Assembly: GCA_965368185.1 (NCBI GenBank)
Contig: CBDULZ010000010.1
Span: forward strand, 1 to 64,000
Origin: Kriegella sp965368185
GTDB taxonomy: Bacteria; Bacteroidota; Bacteroidia; Flavobacteriales; Flavobacteriaceae
DNA: 64,000 nt
Direction: 5' to 3'
In this document: piece by piece, positions 36,831 to 45,797 of the stretch
Layout of the letters: the number at the start of each line of letters is the position of its first letter
How positions within the stretch are numbered: position 1 is the stretch's first letter
Program-made: the position numbers and the translations under genes
The notes under the pieces: model-generated
What the model saw: the letters and a program-made list of their open reading frames with translations, nothing else
Databases searched by the model: none
What the model was told of the DNA's origin: nothing

Positions 36831-37346
36831 CTATTTGGGTGGGTATTTCGACAATACCTTTTCGACAACCTGCCGAAGGTTTTCCTCGCGAACCTCAGGA
36901 GAAACATTCTCCCTAAAAGAACTTGCGCTAATCGCCTGCCAGTATAACATATCTTTCTGACTATCTACAAAATCGAATCGTATTTCGCGAAACACATCAG
37001 GCCGACCAACAGGTATGCCCACCGAAACACCACCGCCAACGCTGTGGCCAGTTCCGCCTAGACCCACACCAACCGTATTCTTTTTAGGCGTCTGAAAAGT
37101 GGTACTTTGAACGTTGATAAAAAAATCAGGCTCTGAAGAAAACCGTAAGCCTTTAGATTGTAAGGCATCATCAAGAACCCGTAAAAGCCGTTTAGTATCT
37201 AAATCGCTAAGCCCAGTTTCCATATCAGCATAATACTTATAGGTAGTGTAACTGGTAAAATCGGTTTCCTTTTCGTAATCGTAATTGACCCGAACCGCGT
37301 TGCATGAAGCCAAAACCCCCAGTAACACCAAAAATATCCTTCCCAT
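36831..37346 (-). CDS. DUF4136 lipoprotein
   Basis: With the start at 37346 the product has 171 residues and a lipobox GVLASC (C15). An upstream in-frame ATG (37373) would precede the signal and is rejected. The DUF4136 pattern is clear: an N-terminal NYDYEKETDFTSYTTYKYY, an internal ALQSKGLRFSSEPDFFINVQ, and a glycine-rich VGVGLGGTGHSVGGGVSVGIPVG loop. The family is widespread in Gram-negative lipoproteins without a known biochemical role. It lies 53 nt downstream of obg on the same strand and may be cotranscribed. Confidence 0.8.
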   Translation of the reverse strand: MGRIFLVLLGVLASCNAVRVNYDYEKETDFTSYTTYKYYADMETGLSDLDTKRLLRVLDDALQSKGLRFSSEPDFFINVQSTTFQTPKKNTVGVGLGGTGHSVGGGVSVGIPVGRPDVFREIRFDFVDSQKDMLYWQAISASSFRENVSPEVREENLRQVVEKVLSKYPPK

Positions 37347-37399
37347 TTTCTGAGTTTTTATTAAAATTACCAAAAAAAGGCCGTTTTGAAGAACAGAAA

Positions 37400-38410
37400 T
37401 TAAAGTAGATCACTGTTGAGCATCGCCCAAAGTCTATCTTTTAACTCTTGAATACCCTGTTGGGCTACAGAAGAAATAAACATATAAGGTACCGAGGCCA
37501 AATCTTTATCAAGTTCAAGGCGCATCTCATCCATAAGTTCATTATCGAGCATGTCAGATTTTGAAATAGCTACCAATCGGTCCTTGTCCAATAATTCCGG
37601 ATTATACCTGCGCAGCTCATCCAACAATATCTGATATTCCCTTGAAATATCATTACTGTCTGCCGGAATCAAGAAAAGCAGGGTAGCATTGCGTTCGATA
37701 TGTCGTAGAAAATAGTGCCCTAAACCTTTGCCCTCGGCGGCTCCTTCAATAATACCGGGGATATCAGCCATTACGAAACTCTGAAAGTCGCGATATTCAA
37801 CTATACCCAAATTCGGCTTTAATGTCGTAAACTCATAATCGGCAATTTTAGGCTTAGCCGAAGTGATTACCGAAAGTAAGGTGGACTTCCCCGCATTGGG
37901 AAACCCTACCAAACCGACATCGGCCAAAACCTTAAGCTCTAAAACAACTTCTTTTTCTTGTCCCGACACCCCTGGTTGTGCGTATCTTGGCGTTTGATTG
38001 GTAGCCGTTCTAAAATGCCAGTTACCACGACCACCCATACCACCTTCCATCACCATTTTTTCCTCGCCATCTTCGGTAATTTCGAGTAAGACTTCGTTCG
38101 TTTCAAAATCCCGAATGACGGTACCTAAAGGTACATCGACATAAATATCTTCGCCATCGGCACCCGAACTTCTGTTTTTGCTACCGTGTTCGCCGTGTCC
38201 GGCCTTGAAATGCTTCTTAAATTTAAAATGAACGAGTGTCCATAAATTTTTATTCCCCCGAAAAATAATATGGCCTCCGCGCCCGCCGTCGCCACCATCG
38301 GGCCCGCCTTTTGTTATATATTTCTCGCGGTGTAGGTGTGTTGAACCTTTACCTCCATTACCAGAAGAGAGATAAACCTTAACGTAATCTACAAAATTGC
38401 CTTCAGTCAT
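37400..38410 (-). CDS. obg: GTPase Obg (ribosome assembly)
   Basis: The 336-residue protein has an N-terminal glycine-rich Obg fold (SSGNGGKGSTHLHREKYITKGGPDGGDGG) and a G domain with the P-loop GFPNAGKS (169-176), switch II DIPGIIEGAAEGKGLGHYFLRHIE and the SKSD specificity motif. The C-terminal OCT domain found in Bacillus and actinobacterial Obg is absent, as is usual in this phylum. Obg binds the 50S subunit late in assembly and links GTP status to growth. The length is normal. A -7 box lies 33 nt before the ATG. Confidence 0.95.
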   Translation of the reverse strand: MTEGNFVDYVKVYLSSGNGGKGSTHLHREKYITKGGPDGGDGGRGGHIIFRGNKNLWTLVHFKFKKHFKAGHGEHGSKNRSSGADGEDIYVDVPLGTVIRDFETNEVLLEITEDGEEKMVMEGGMGGRGNWHFRTATNQTPRYAQPGVSGQEKEVVLELKVLADVGLVGFPNAGKSTLLSVITSAKPKIADYEFTTLKPNLGIVEYRDFQSFVMADIPGIIEGAAEGKGLGHYFLRHIERNATLLFLIPADSNDISREYQILLDELRRYNPELLDKDRLVAISKSDMLDNELMDEMRLELDKDLASVPYMFISSVAQQGIQELKDRLWAMLNSDLL

Positions 38411-38443
38411 GTTTTTTCTTAGAAAATTAAGCGCTTAAGAATA

Positions 38444-38451
38444 CAAAAATA
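38444..38451 (-). promoter_or_regulatory. -7 box of obg
   Basis: TATTTTTG on the minus strand is an exact TAnnTTTG match 33 nt before the obg ATG. A well-spaced -33 TTTG is not seen. Confidence 0.5.
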
Positions 38452-38651
38452 CGCCATTCAAATTACCGAGGACCAAATATAAATCGAGATTCATCAGCAT
38501 TACCTGATACAATTCAAGCATACAAGCGGTATACGGAAAATTTACCGCTACCCACTCAATGATCAAAAGCAAAACCACTGATGTAGCTTATAAAAACTTT
38601 ATGAAAACAGTAACCGAACAGCACATAAGCTATAAAACAAATCTGCAGGTC

Positions 38652-39767
38652 TTAAGCTTCCTGTAACTGATTGATAACAGTATGCAGGCGCTCGGTAATT
38701 TCCTCTATTTCCCCAATACCATTAACTACGTGAAACTTTCCTTGAGCCTCGTAGTAATCACGCAAGGGAGCCGTCTTCTGACTATATTCCTCAAAACGGT
38801 TTCGAATTTTCGCTTCATCGATATCATCGGTACGACCGCTGGTTTTACCCCGTTCCAAAAGCCGCTGTATTAAAATCTCGTCATTAGCCTCCAAAGCAAT
38901 GGTCGCATCGATTTGCATATCTTTTGATTCCAACAAATTGTCCAATGCTTCGGCTTGTGCCGCAGTTCTAGGAAATCCGTCAAAAATAAATCCACTGGCA
39001 TCGGGGTTTTTCTCGACCTCGTCTCGAAGCATCTTTATGGTGACCTCGTCAGGCACCAAATCACCTTTATCGATGTACGACTTGGCCAGCTTTCCAAGTT
39101 CGGTTCCGTTTTTAATATTGTAGCGGAACACATCACCAGTAGAAATATGTTTTAAATTATACTTTTCCTTTAAAAATTCGGCTTGGGTGCCTTTTCCAGC
39201 CCCCGGCTTACCGAATAGCACGAGATTGATCATATGCGATTGGTTTAATTGGTAAATTGCACGAAGGTTACGCCCAAGCTCGTTGTAATCGAGTCCATAA
39301 CCTACTATAAATTTATCGGGTATCTCCATACCAAAGTAGTCGATGGTATATTCCCCATTGTATATTGCTGATTTGTAAAAAAGTGTGGCCACCTTAAATT
39401 CCTTGATGTTTTTATTCGAAAAGAGGTGTACCAATTCTTGCAGTGTTCTGCCCGTATCAATAACATCCTCCAAAATTATAAGGCTTCTTCCTTCAATTTC
39501 CTCCGAAACGTCAAGCAAAGTTTCGACTATACCCGTGGAAGTCAAACCCTGATACGAGCTCAATTTTATAAATGACACCTCACACGGATGTTGATAGTGT
39601 TTCAAAAAATCAGATACAAAGGCAAAGGCACCATTGAGCACTCCCACAAAAATGGGAACTTCATCTTTATAGTCAGCGGCAATTTCATCGGCAATTTTTT
39701 TAACGGCCGTTGCAATCTGCTCTTCTGTCAGATAAGGTTCAAAATATTTGTCATGTAATTTTATCAA
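38652..39767 (-). CDS. Fused hypoxanthine phosphoribosyltransferase and adenylate kinase
   Basis: One uninterrupted 371-residue frame holds two enzymes. Residues 1-178 are a hypoxanthine/guanine phosphoribosyltransferase with the PRPP motif IILEDVIDTGRTL (97-109). Residues 179-371 are a short-lid adenylate kinase starting MINLVLFGKPGAGKGT, with P-loop 186-194, FDGFPRTAAQAEAL and the GRTDD lid. The first converts hypoxanthine plus PRPP to IMP. The second balances AMP, ADP and ATP. M179 aligns with the native Adk start, so the fusion arose by loss of a stop codon. It is divergent from purK. I recall such fusions in Flavobacteriaceae, but the extent cannot be checked here. Confidence 0.93.
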   Translation of the reverse strand: MIKLHDKYFEPYLTEEQIATAVKKIADEIAADYKDEVPIFVGVLNGAFAFVSDFLKHYQHPCEVSFIKLSSYQGLTSTGIVETLLDVSEEIEGRSLIILEDVIDTGRTLQELVHLFSNKNIKEFKVATLFYKSAIYNGEYTIDYFGMEIPDKFIVGYGLDYNELGRNLRAIYQLNQSHMINLVLFGKPGAGKGTQAEFLKEKYNLKHISTGDVFRYNIKNGTELGKLAKSYIDKGDLVPDEVTIKMLRDEVEKNPDASGFIFDGFPRTAAQAEALDNLLESKDMQIDATIALEANDEILIQRLLERGKTSGRTDDIDEAKIRNRFEEYSQKTAPLRDYYEAQGKFHVVNGIGEIEEITERLHTVINQLQEA

Positions 39768-39789
39768 GGGTAAAATTTTAACGGGATGC

Positions 39790-39797
39790 CAAATATA
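39790..39797 (-). promoter_or_regulatory. -7 box of the hpt-adk gene
   Basis: TATATTTG on the minus strand matches TAnnTTTG exactly and ends 22 nt before the start codon. No strong -33 TTTG is visible at the right spacing. Confidence 0.55.
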
Positions 39798-39850
39798 ACA
39801 TTTTGATTTCTCTTTTTTGCGCCTACGGGACGTGTTTTAAGAATTCGGTG

Positions 39851-39858
39851 TATTTTTG
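39851..39858 (+). promoter_or_regulatory. -7 box of purK
   Basis: TATTTTTG is an exact TAnnTTTG match 34 nt before the purK ATG. It lies about 60 bp from the divergent hpt-adk -7 box, so the two purine genes share a compact control region. Confidence 0.55.
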
Positions 39859-39892
39859 TGGTGTATTCCCCAACTAGACTAATAGAAATTCA

Positions 39893-41047
39893 ATGTCATA
39901 TTTTTCTTCCGATTTTAAGCTAGGAATCTTAGGTGGAGGGCAGTTAGGTAAAATGCTTTTACAAGAAACCAGAAAATGGGATATTCAAACAAAAGTAATG
40001 GATGCCTCTAACGAAGCCCCCTCCAAAATCGCCTGCAACACCTTTGTAATCGGAGATTTACTCGATTTTGATGCCGTGTACACTTTTGCAAAAGATGTTG
40101 ATGTGGTTACCATCGAAATTGAAAATGTAAATCTGGACGCACTGGAGAAACTTGAAGAAGAAGGCAAAAAAGTGTACCCTCCGACCAAGACCTTGCGTAT
40201 TATACAGAACAAGGCGAAGCAGAAACTTTTTTACGTAGACAACGGAATACCTACGGCCGATTTCCATCGTTTTGCATATAAAAGTGAAATTGAGGATAGT
40301 ATTTCCAATGGAGGCCTCCATTTTCCTTTTATTTGGAAGGTTGCCCGATTCGGATATGATGGGCAGGGCGTTAAAGTCGTACGAAAACTGGAAGATTTAG
40401 AGGGTTTGCCGACCGGCGAATGCATCGCCGAAGATATGATTCCGTTCAAGAATGAACTAGCCGTAATCGTATCGCGAAGCGCGAAGGGTGAAATAAAAAC
40501 CTATCCCGTAGTCGAAATGGAATTTCACCCCGAGGCCAATCAAGTGGAATATGTAATTTGTCCCGCTCGGATAAATGACAAAGTTGCGCAAAAAGCTCAA
40601 GAGGTAGCGCTAAAAGTTTCGGAAAAAATTCAACATGTCGGCTTATTGGCCGTGGAAATGTTTCAGACCCAAGACGATAAAATTTTGGTGAACGAAGTTG
40701 CACCTAGACCCCACAACAGTGGTCATTATAGTATCGAAGCGAGTTACACGAACCAGTTCGAACAGCATCTGCGCGCCATTTTAGGACTCCCTTTGGGCAA
40801 CACCGACAGTAAACTTGCCGGAATCATGGTGAATTTGGTGGGTGCCGAAGGATATACCGGAGATGTGGTTTATGAACACATGGAGGACATCTTGAAACTC
40901 GAAGGGGTTACCCCGCATATTTACGGAAAAAGACAAACACGTCCTTTTCGTAAAATGGGTCATGTGACCATTGTAAACAAAGATATTGCGGAAGCCCGGG
41001 AAATTGCACAAACTGTAAAAGAAACACTTAAAGTAATTAGTAAGTAA
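39893..41047 (+). CDS. purK: 5-(carboxyamino)imidazole ribonucleotide synthase PurK
   Basis: The 384-residue ATP-grasp enzyme has LGILGGGQLGKMLLQET at the N-terminus. The ATP-grasp core has FPFIWKVARFGYDGQGVKVV and the end motif VEMFQTQDDKILVNEVAPRPHNSGHYSIEA. It carboxylates AIR with bicarbonate and ATP to give N5-CAIR in de novo purine synthesis. PurE follows 67 nt downstream on the same strand and performs the next step. Length and motifs are normal. Confidence 0.97.
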   Translation: MSYFSSDFKLGILGGGQLGKMLLQETRKWDIQTKVMDASNEAPSKIACNTFVIGDLLDFDAVYTFAKDVDVVTIEIENVNLDALEKLEEEGKKVYPPTKTLRIIQNKAKQKLFYVDNGIPTADFHRFAYKSEIEDSISNGGLHFPFIWKVARFGYDGQGVKVVRKLEDLEGLPTGECIAEDMIPFKNELAVIVSRSAKGEIKTYPVVEMEFHPEANQVEYVICPARINDKVAQKAQEVALKVSEKIQHVGLLAVEMFQTQDDKILVNEVAPRPHNSGHYSIEASYTNQFEQHLRAILGLPLGNTDSKLAGIMVNLVGAEGYTGDVVYEHMEDILKLEGVTPHIYGKRQTRPFRKMGHVTIVNKDIAEAREIAQTVKETLKVISK

Positions 41048-41114
41048 ATCAGAAAGACCAATCTTAAATTCGAAAGATGAAAGTTGGATTTCAGTGATCA
41101 AAATTTAGAATTTT

Positions 41115-41606
41115 ATGAATAAAGTAGCCATCGTAATGGGCAGCACCAGTGATCTTCCAGTAATGCAGGAAGCTGTTGATATCTTAAAGGAATTCAATAT
41201 TGCCGTAGACGTCGACATCGTTTCCGCACACCGTACCCCTGAAAAGTTGTTCGATTTCAGCAAGAACGCACACAAAAACGGCTATACGGTTATCATTGCC
41301 GGCGCAGGGGGGGCAGCCCATTTACCAGGGATGGTAGCCTCGATGTCACCACTACCCGTAATCGGAGTTCCCGTAAAAAGCAGCAACTCTATTGATGGTT
41401 GGGACTCAATTCTTTCAATTCTTCAAATGCCCAGTGGCGTTCCCGTGGCGACCGTTGCATTGAACGGAGCCAAAAATGCTGGCATTCTTGCTGCTCAAAT
41501 TATTGGCAGTTCCGATAGTAAAGTACTAGAGCGAATTATATCTTATAAGGAAGGCTTAAAAGAAAAAGTCATTGAAGGAGCAAAGTCACTGAAAAGTGAA
41601 CAGTGA
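41115..41606 (+). CDS. purE: 5-(carboxyamino)imidazole ribonucleotide mutase PurE
   Basis: The 163-residue class I PurE has GSTSDLPVMQEA, the catalytic histidine motif SAHRTPEKLFDF, and AGGAAHLPGMVAS. It isomerises N5-CAIR to CAIR. It is cotranscribed with purK (67 nt gap, no terminator between). The C-terminus is slightly extended with ISYKEGLKEKVIEGAKSLKSEQ, a normal helical end. Confidence 0.97.
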   Translation: MNKVAIVMGSTSDLPVMQEAVDILKEFNIAVDVDIVSAHRTPEKLFDFSKNAHKNGYTVIIAGAGGAAHLPGMVASMSPLPVIGVPVKSSNSIDGWDSILSILQMPSGVPVATVALNGAKNAGILAAQIIGSSDSKVLERIISYKEGLKEKVIEGAKSLKSEQ

Positions 41607-41716
41607 ACAAAGAAAAAAGCAAACAACAGCCGACACTTACCATAACGATAACTAGAATTTATTAAAATTGAGTCATCCGCATGAGGTACTGATGGCAATT
41701 AATTATCAAAAAATAT

Positions 41717-43744
41717 ATGAACCCCTTATTGACCCCATTCGATACCGCACCGTTCTCAAAAATAAAAAATAAACATTTTAAACCTGCTTTTCTCACCGCT
41801 ATAGCCGAAGCCAGGAAAGAAATTGACCTTATTGCAGAAAATACCGAATCCCCCACTTTTGAGAATACTATTGAAGCCCTTGATTTCGCAGGGCAGCAAT
41901 TAGACCGCATATCAAGTGTGTTCTTCAACTTGAATTCAGCCGAGACCAACGAAGAAATACAAAAAATTGCCCAAGAGGTTTCCCCTTTGCTTTCAGAGTT
42001 CAGTAATGATATTACCTTAAATAAAGCCCTTTTTAAAAGGGTAAAAGCGGTGTACGGACAAAGAGACAAATTAGAGCTAACCACAGAACAACGAACGCTA
42101 CTTGATAAAAAATATAAAAGTTTCAGTAGAAACGGTGCCAATTTGGAGGAAGACAAAAAGAAACGCTTACGCGAAATAGATGCCGAACTTTCAAAACTAA
42201 AACTGAAATTTGGCGAGAACGTCTTGGCCGAGACCAACAAATTCGAAATGCATCTTACCGATGAAAAAGATTTGGAAGGTTTGCCCGAAGGAGAAAAAGA
42301 AGCAGCCGCCCAATTGGCTAAATCAAAAAATAAGGAGGGTTGGTTGATAACTTTGGATTACCCGAGTTATATTCCTTTTATGAAATATGCCAAAAACCGG
42401 ACGTTGCGCAGAAATCTTTCTATGGCTTTTGGAAGCAAAGGCTTTCATAACGATGCCTTGGACAATCAGGAAAACGTTTTAAAAATCGCCAACCTTCGTT
42501 ACGAAAGGGCCAATCTTTTGGGATATAAGACCCATGCACATTTTGTTTTGGAGGAACGCATGGCCGAAACTCCGGAAAAAGTCCATGCTTTTTTAAATGA
42601 ACTTTTAGAAAAGGCAAAACCGGCCGCCGAAAAAGAATTCAAACAATTAGAGGATTTTGCGAAAGAGCTGGACGCCATCGACCGCTTAGAAAAATGGGAC
42701 GGCGCCTATTATTCAGAAAAACTGAAGCAGAAATTGTTCGACCTTGACGATGAAAAATTGAAGCCCTATTTTAAATTGGAAAACGTAATTGGCGGAGTGT
42801 TCAAAGTAGCCGAAAAATTATTCGGACTCCAATTTGAAGAAGTTTTTGATATTGACACCTATCACAAAGACGTTAAGACATATCGTATTTATGACGAGGA
42901 CAAAAATCTGGTTTCTTTGTTCTATGCCGATTTCCATCCGAGGGAAGGAAAGCGGGGTGGCGCTTGGATGACATCCTTCAAATCACAATATAAACGCAAC
43001 GGTAAAAATGTGCGCCCCCATATTTCGAACGTTTGCAACTTTACCAAGCCCACCGAAAGCAAACCTTCGTTATTGACTTTCAATGAGGTAACCACTTTAT
43101 TTCATGAATTTGGGCACGGGCTTCATGGTATGCTAGCCAATACAGTCTACCCTGGGCTTTCCGGAACTTCGGTATACTGGGATTTTGTTGAACTTCCCAG
43201 CCAAGTTTTAGAGAACTGGTGTTACGAAAAAGAAGCCTTGGAACTCTTTGCAACCCATTACGAAACCGGTGATTTAATTCCAATGAATCTGGTAAAAAAA
43301 ATAAAGGAATCGGCCACATTCCAAGAGGGTATGCAAACCTTACGCCAACTGAGTTTCGGCCTATTGGATATGGCATGGCACGGCACCGACCCATCGCATA
43401 TCACCGATGTAAAGGCCTATGAGGAAAAGGCTTTTGATGGTACCAACCTATACCCCAAAACCAAGGAAACCTGTATGAGCACAGCCTTCGCCCATATTTT
43501 CCAAGGAGGCTATGCCTCAGGTTATTACAGTTACAAGTGGGCCGAAGTTTTAGACGCAGATGCTTTTGCCTATTTTAAGGAGCAAGGAATATTCAACCGA
43601 GAAGTTGCCGCAAAATTCAAGGATAATGTGCTCTCGAAAGGCGGTACCGAAAATCCCATGGAACTGTACAAGCGTTTTAGGGGCTCCGAACCTAAAATAG
43701 AACCCCTTCTAGAACGGGCAGGGCTCATCAAGAAGGTTGGGTAG
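41717..43744 (+). CDS. M3-family zinc metallopeptidase (Dcp/oligopeptidase-like)
   Basis: The 675-residue peptidase has the zinc motif HEFGH (H463, E464, H467) in FHEFGHGLHGMLANT, with the second-shell glutamate in the downstream helix of the M3 fold. No signal peptide is seen, so it should be cytoplasmic, degrading oligopeptides. The N-terminus (MNPLLTPFDTAPFSKIKNKHFKPAF) and length fit Dcp-type dipeptidyl carboxypeptidases. Oligopeptidase A specificity cannot be excluded. It is monocistronic. Confidence 0.92.
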   Translation: MNPLLTPFDTAPFSKIKNKHFKPAFLTAIAEARKEIDLIAENTESPTFENTIEALDFAGQQLDRISSVFFNLNSAETNEEIQKIAQEVSPLLSEFSNDITLNKALFKRVKAVYGQRDKLELTTEQRTLLDKKYKSFSRNGANLEEDKKKRLREIDAELSKLKLKFGENVLAETNKFEMHLTDEKDLEGLPEGEKEAAAQLAKSKNKEGWLITLDYPSYIPFMKYAKNRTLRRNLSMAFGSKGFHNDALDNQENVLKIANLRYERANLLGYKTHAHFVLEERMAETPEKVHAFLNELLEKAKPAAEKEFKQLEDFAKELDAIDRLEKWDGAYYSEKLKQKLFDLDDEKLKPYFKLENVIGGVFKVAEKLFGLQFEEVFDIDTYHKDVKTYRIYDEDKNLVSLFYADFHPREGKRGGAWMTSFKSQYKRNGKNVRPHISNVCNFTKPTESKPSLLTFNEVTTLFHEFGHGLHGMLANTVYPGLSGTSVYWDFVELPSQVLENWCYEKEALELFATHYETGDLIPMNLVKKIKESATFQEGMQTLRQLSFGLLDMAWHGTDPSHITDVKAYEEKAFDGTNLYPKTKETCMSTAFAHIFQGGYASGYYSYKWAEVLDADAFAYFKEQGIFNREVAAKFKDNVLSKGGTENPMELYKRFRGSEPKIEPLLERAGLIKKVG

Positions 43745-43904
43745 AATCAAAATATAACCGTAAGGCTTGTAAGGTGATAAAATTAAAGAAGTCACATTAC
43801 CGTAATATTTTTAGCCGCTTGAACTAATTATCAAATCTTTAATTCCGTAAAAAGCATTTCATACATATATTCTTTTTTACGTACTTCGCACAAAATCAAT
43901 ATTT

Positions 43905-44426
43905 ATGACCTTATTCGTTGACATGGACGAAGTGATGGCCGACACTTACGGCGCTCACATTGAAATTTACAACCGCGACTACCAAGAATGCCTAACGCAT
44001 GAAGTCTGCATGGGGAGTGAAGTTTGGCAGAATGTCCCGATCGATCGTCAAGATAGTGTTCGTCAACATGCAACTAACATCGGTTTTTTTCGCGACCTTG
44101 AACCCATAGTCGACAGCCAAGAGGTTTTGAAGGAACTTTCCAAAAAATATGAGTTGTTCATCGCTTCTGCAGCCATGCAATTCCCCAATTCATTAATTGA
44201 AAAATCGGAATGGCTCGATGAACATTTTTCCTTTGTACCATGGCAGAACCGTATTTTATGCGGCCACAAGCATATTCTCAAAGGTGATATTTTAATCGAC
44301 GATAGAAGTTACAATCTAGAAAATTTTGATGGAAGATCTCTTTTGTTCACTTCACCGCATAACATAAACTCAAATGGTTTCGAACGCGTTAATAATTGGA
44401 AAGAAGTAGCGCTTAAATTGCTCTAA
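43905..44426 (+). CDS. 5'(3')-deoxyribonucleotidase-like HAD protein
   Basis: The 173-residue protein begins LFVDMDEVMADTYG, with the HAD nucleophile D6 and acid D8, as in the NT5C family. Motif II is IASAAM, and ILIDDRSYNLENFDG supplies motif IV. It should dephosphorylate (deoxy)nucleoside monophosphates. The family is common in Bacteroidota. It is convergent with the rhodanese gene. Confidence 0.85.
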   Translation: MTLFVDMDEVMADTYGAHIEIYNRDYQECLTHEVCMGSEVWQNVPIDRQDSVRQHATNIGFFRDLEPIVDSQEVLKELSKKYELFIASAAMQFPNSLIEKSEWLDEHFSFVPWQNRILCGHKHILKGDILIDDRSYNLENFDGRSLLFTSPHNINSNGFERVNNWKEVALKLL

Positions 44427-44455
44427 TCTACATGGTGCCTAACACCAAAAAAAAT

Positions 44456-44806
44456 TCATTTTTTCGGCAGCGCATCATAACCGCCAATAAGGTCTATCAC
44501 ATGTTTATAGCCCAAAGAATCTAAAACATGGGCCGCCTTTGCACTTCGACCTCCCTTTTTGCAGTACACATAGATAGTTTTTTGCTTGTCCAACGCCTCG
44601 ACCTGATTTTTGAAGTCGGCATCGAACCAGTTGATGTTGACGGCACTTTCTAAATGTCCCGCCGCAAATTCTTCAGGCGTACGCACATCTAGTAAAATCC
44701 CGCTTTCCAAATCCTTTTGTGAGAATTCTGTGATAGGTTTTGACTTACTTTGAGGCTGACAAGAACTTAATAGCAAAACCAACCCAAGGATAAAAATAGA
44801 CCTCAT
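44456..44806 (-). CDS. Rhodanese-domain lipoprotein
   Basis: With the start at 44806 the product has 116 residues, with a lipobox LLSSC (C16) and one rhodanese domain (LLDVRTPEEFAAGHLESAVNIN) with an active-site cysteine in VYCKKGGRS. In-frame ATGs at 44836 and 44848 lie in or before the -7 box and are rejected. The protein is periplasmic or membrane-bound and may handle sulfane sulfur or redox chemistry; the acceptor is unknown. It is monocistronic and divergent from the sigma factor. Confidence 0.88.
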   Translation of the reverse strand: MRSIFILGLVLLLSSCQPQSKSKPITEFSQKDLESGILLDVRTPEEFAAGHLESAVNINWFDADFKNQVEALDKQKTIYVYCKKGGRSAKAAHVLDSLGYKHVIDLIGGYDALPKK

Positions 44807-44823
44807 AATATTTTCTTTACTGT

Positions 44824-44831
44824 CAAAAATA
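44824..44831 (-). promoter_or_regulatory. -7 box of the rhodanese gene
   Basis: TATTTTTG on the minus strand matches TAnnTTTG exactly, 17 nt before ATG 44806. It settles the start because the other ATGs of the frame are at or upstream of it. Confidence 0.6.
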
Positions 44832-44986
44832 GACATTTGTAAAGACATTAAGAAACCTAATGGTGATGGTACTATTTCGTCATAATTCCTTTACAATCAA
44901 TACAATAAAACCAATTCAAATAAAGTGAAATGTATGTACCAAGGCTTTTTTCACTAATCGAAAACGAAGTTTAACTAAAATTCACC

Positions 44987-44994
44987 TACTTTTG
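44987..44994 (+). promoter_or_regulatory. -7 box of the ECF sigma factor gene
   Basis: TACTTTTG is an exact TAnnTTTG match 18 nt before ATG 45013. It overlaps an in-frame TTG (44992), which shows that the shorter start is right. Confidence 0.6.
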
Positions 44995-45012
44995 ATACTA
45001 CCAAAAAATAGC

Positions 45013-45573
45013 ATGACAGTGCATCAGCTAAAACCGGATACTTGGGTAGACTTGTACGCAGACTACCTCTTTAATTATGCAATAGCAAGGGTCAACGACG
45101 TAGAGATCGCGAAAGACCTGGTGCAGGAAACTTTTTTTGCCGGATTGAAATCTGCCAAAAACTATAAAGGCGATGCCGCCGAACGCACTTGGCTCATAGC
45201 CATTTTAAAGCGTAAGGTCATCGATTACTATCGAAAAATCAATTCAAAAAAAGGCAGAGCTGAAGTACGAATGGGGTATAGCACCCATTCTGACGCAGAA
45301 GGTGATTGGCTCGAAGAACAGGTAGCCGATCCCTTTAGTACTTTTGAAAACAATGCCATTGAAAACGAAGAATTAGGAGAGGCCATACACGTCTGCATAT
45401 CTAAATTACCAAAGAAACAATCCTTGGTTTTTACCATGAAGACCATACAAGGTATGAGCACTGAAGATATTTGTAATGAACTCGGTATTAACCCGTCTAA
45501 TCTTTGGGTGATGATCCACAGGGCAAGGGCTGCCCTGATGGGGTGCCTTAATCAAAATTGGTTTAAACTATGA
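45013..45573 (+). CDS. ECF-type RNA polymerase sigma factor
   Basis: The 186-residue sigma-70-family regulator has region 2 (DYLFNYAIARVNDVEIAKDLVQETFFAGL and AERTWLIAILKRKVIDYYRK) and region 4 (LPKKQSLVFTMKTIQGMSTEDICNELGINPSNLWVMIHRARAAL). It directs RNA polymerase to a set of alternative promoters. ATG 45013 is chosen over TTG 44992, which lies inside the -7 box. The stop overlaps the next gene's start (ATGA), so it is coupled with a small zinc-finger protein, the likely anti-sigma. The inducing signal is unknown, and no FecR or TonB receptor is adjacent. Confidence 0.9.
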   Translation: MTVHQLKPDTWVDLYADYLFNYAIARVNDVEIAKDLVQETFFAGLKSAKNYKGDAAERTWLIAILKRKVIDYYRKINSKKGRAEVRMGYSTHSDAEGDWLEEQVADPFSTFENNAIENEELGEAIHVCISKLPKKQSLVFTMKTIQGMSTEDICNELGINPSNLWVMIHRARAALMGCLNQNWFKL

Positions 45574-45797
45574 TATCTTGCGAAAAAGCCGCAGTGATCT
45601 GCAATAAAATGCAGTATAAAGAAGCAAGCCTTAAAGAGAAAATCCAGCTAAAGTTTCACCTGTTAATATGTAAAACGTGTTCGGTATTTTCAAAAAAAAA
45701 TACGCAGCTGACTTCGCTCTGTGAAAAAGCGAATTTGTACAGTCTTTCCGAAGGTGAAAAGCTTAAAATGAAACGTGAACTTGACGATAAAGTTTAA
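45570..45797 (+). CDS. Mini zinc-finger (HC2-like) putative anti-sigma protein
   Basis: The 75-residue product has no membrane segment. It has two CXXXXXXC-like points (ISCEKAAVIC) and HLLICKTC, giving the H-x3-C-x2-C core of zf-HC2 anti-sigma domains. The coding start overlaps the sigma stop by 4 nt. A soluble zinc-binding anti-sigma factor of redox-sensing type is the best guess, but no regulatory data exist. Its stop codon overlaps that of the convergent UbiA-like gene. Confidence 0.7.
   Translation: MISCEKAAVICNKMQYKEASLKEKIQLKFHLLICKTCSVFSKKNTQLTSLCEKANLYSLSEGEKLKMKRELDDKV

Noticed and set aside
38525..38549. AGCGGTA/TACCGCT inverted repeat between the hpt-adk and obg genes
   Set aside because: Perfect 7-bp stem but no T-run on either strand and no known site type; could be chance in a 240-bp gap.
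44434..44448. TGGTG/CACCA hairpin between convergent genes as a terminator
   Set aside because: The stem has only five pairs and the T-run is on the wrong side for both genes.
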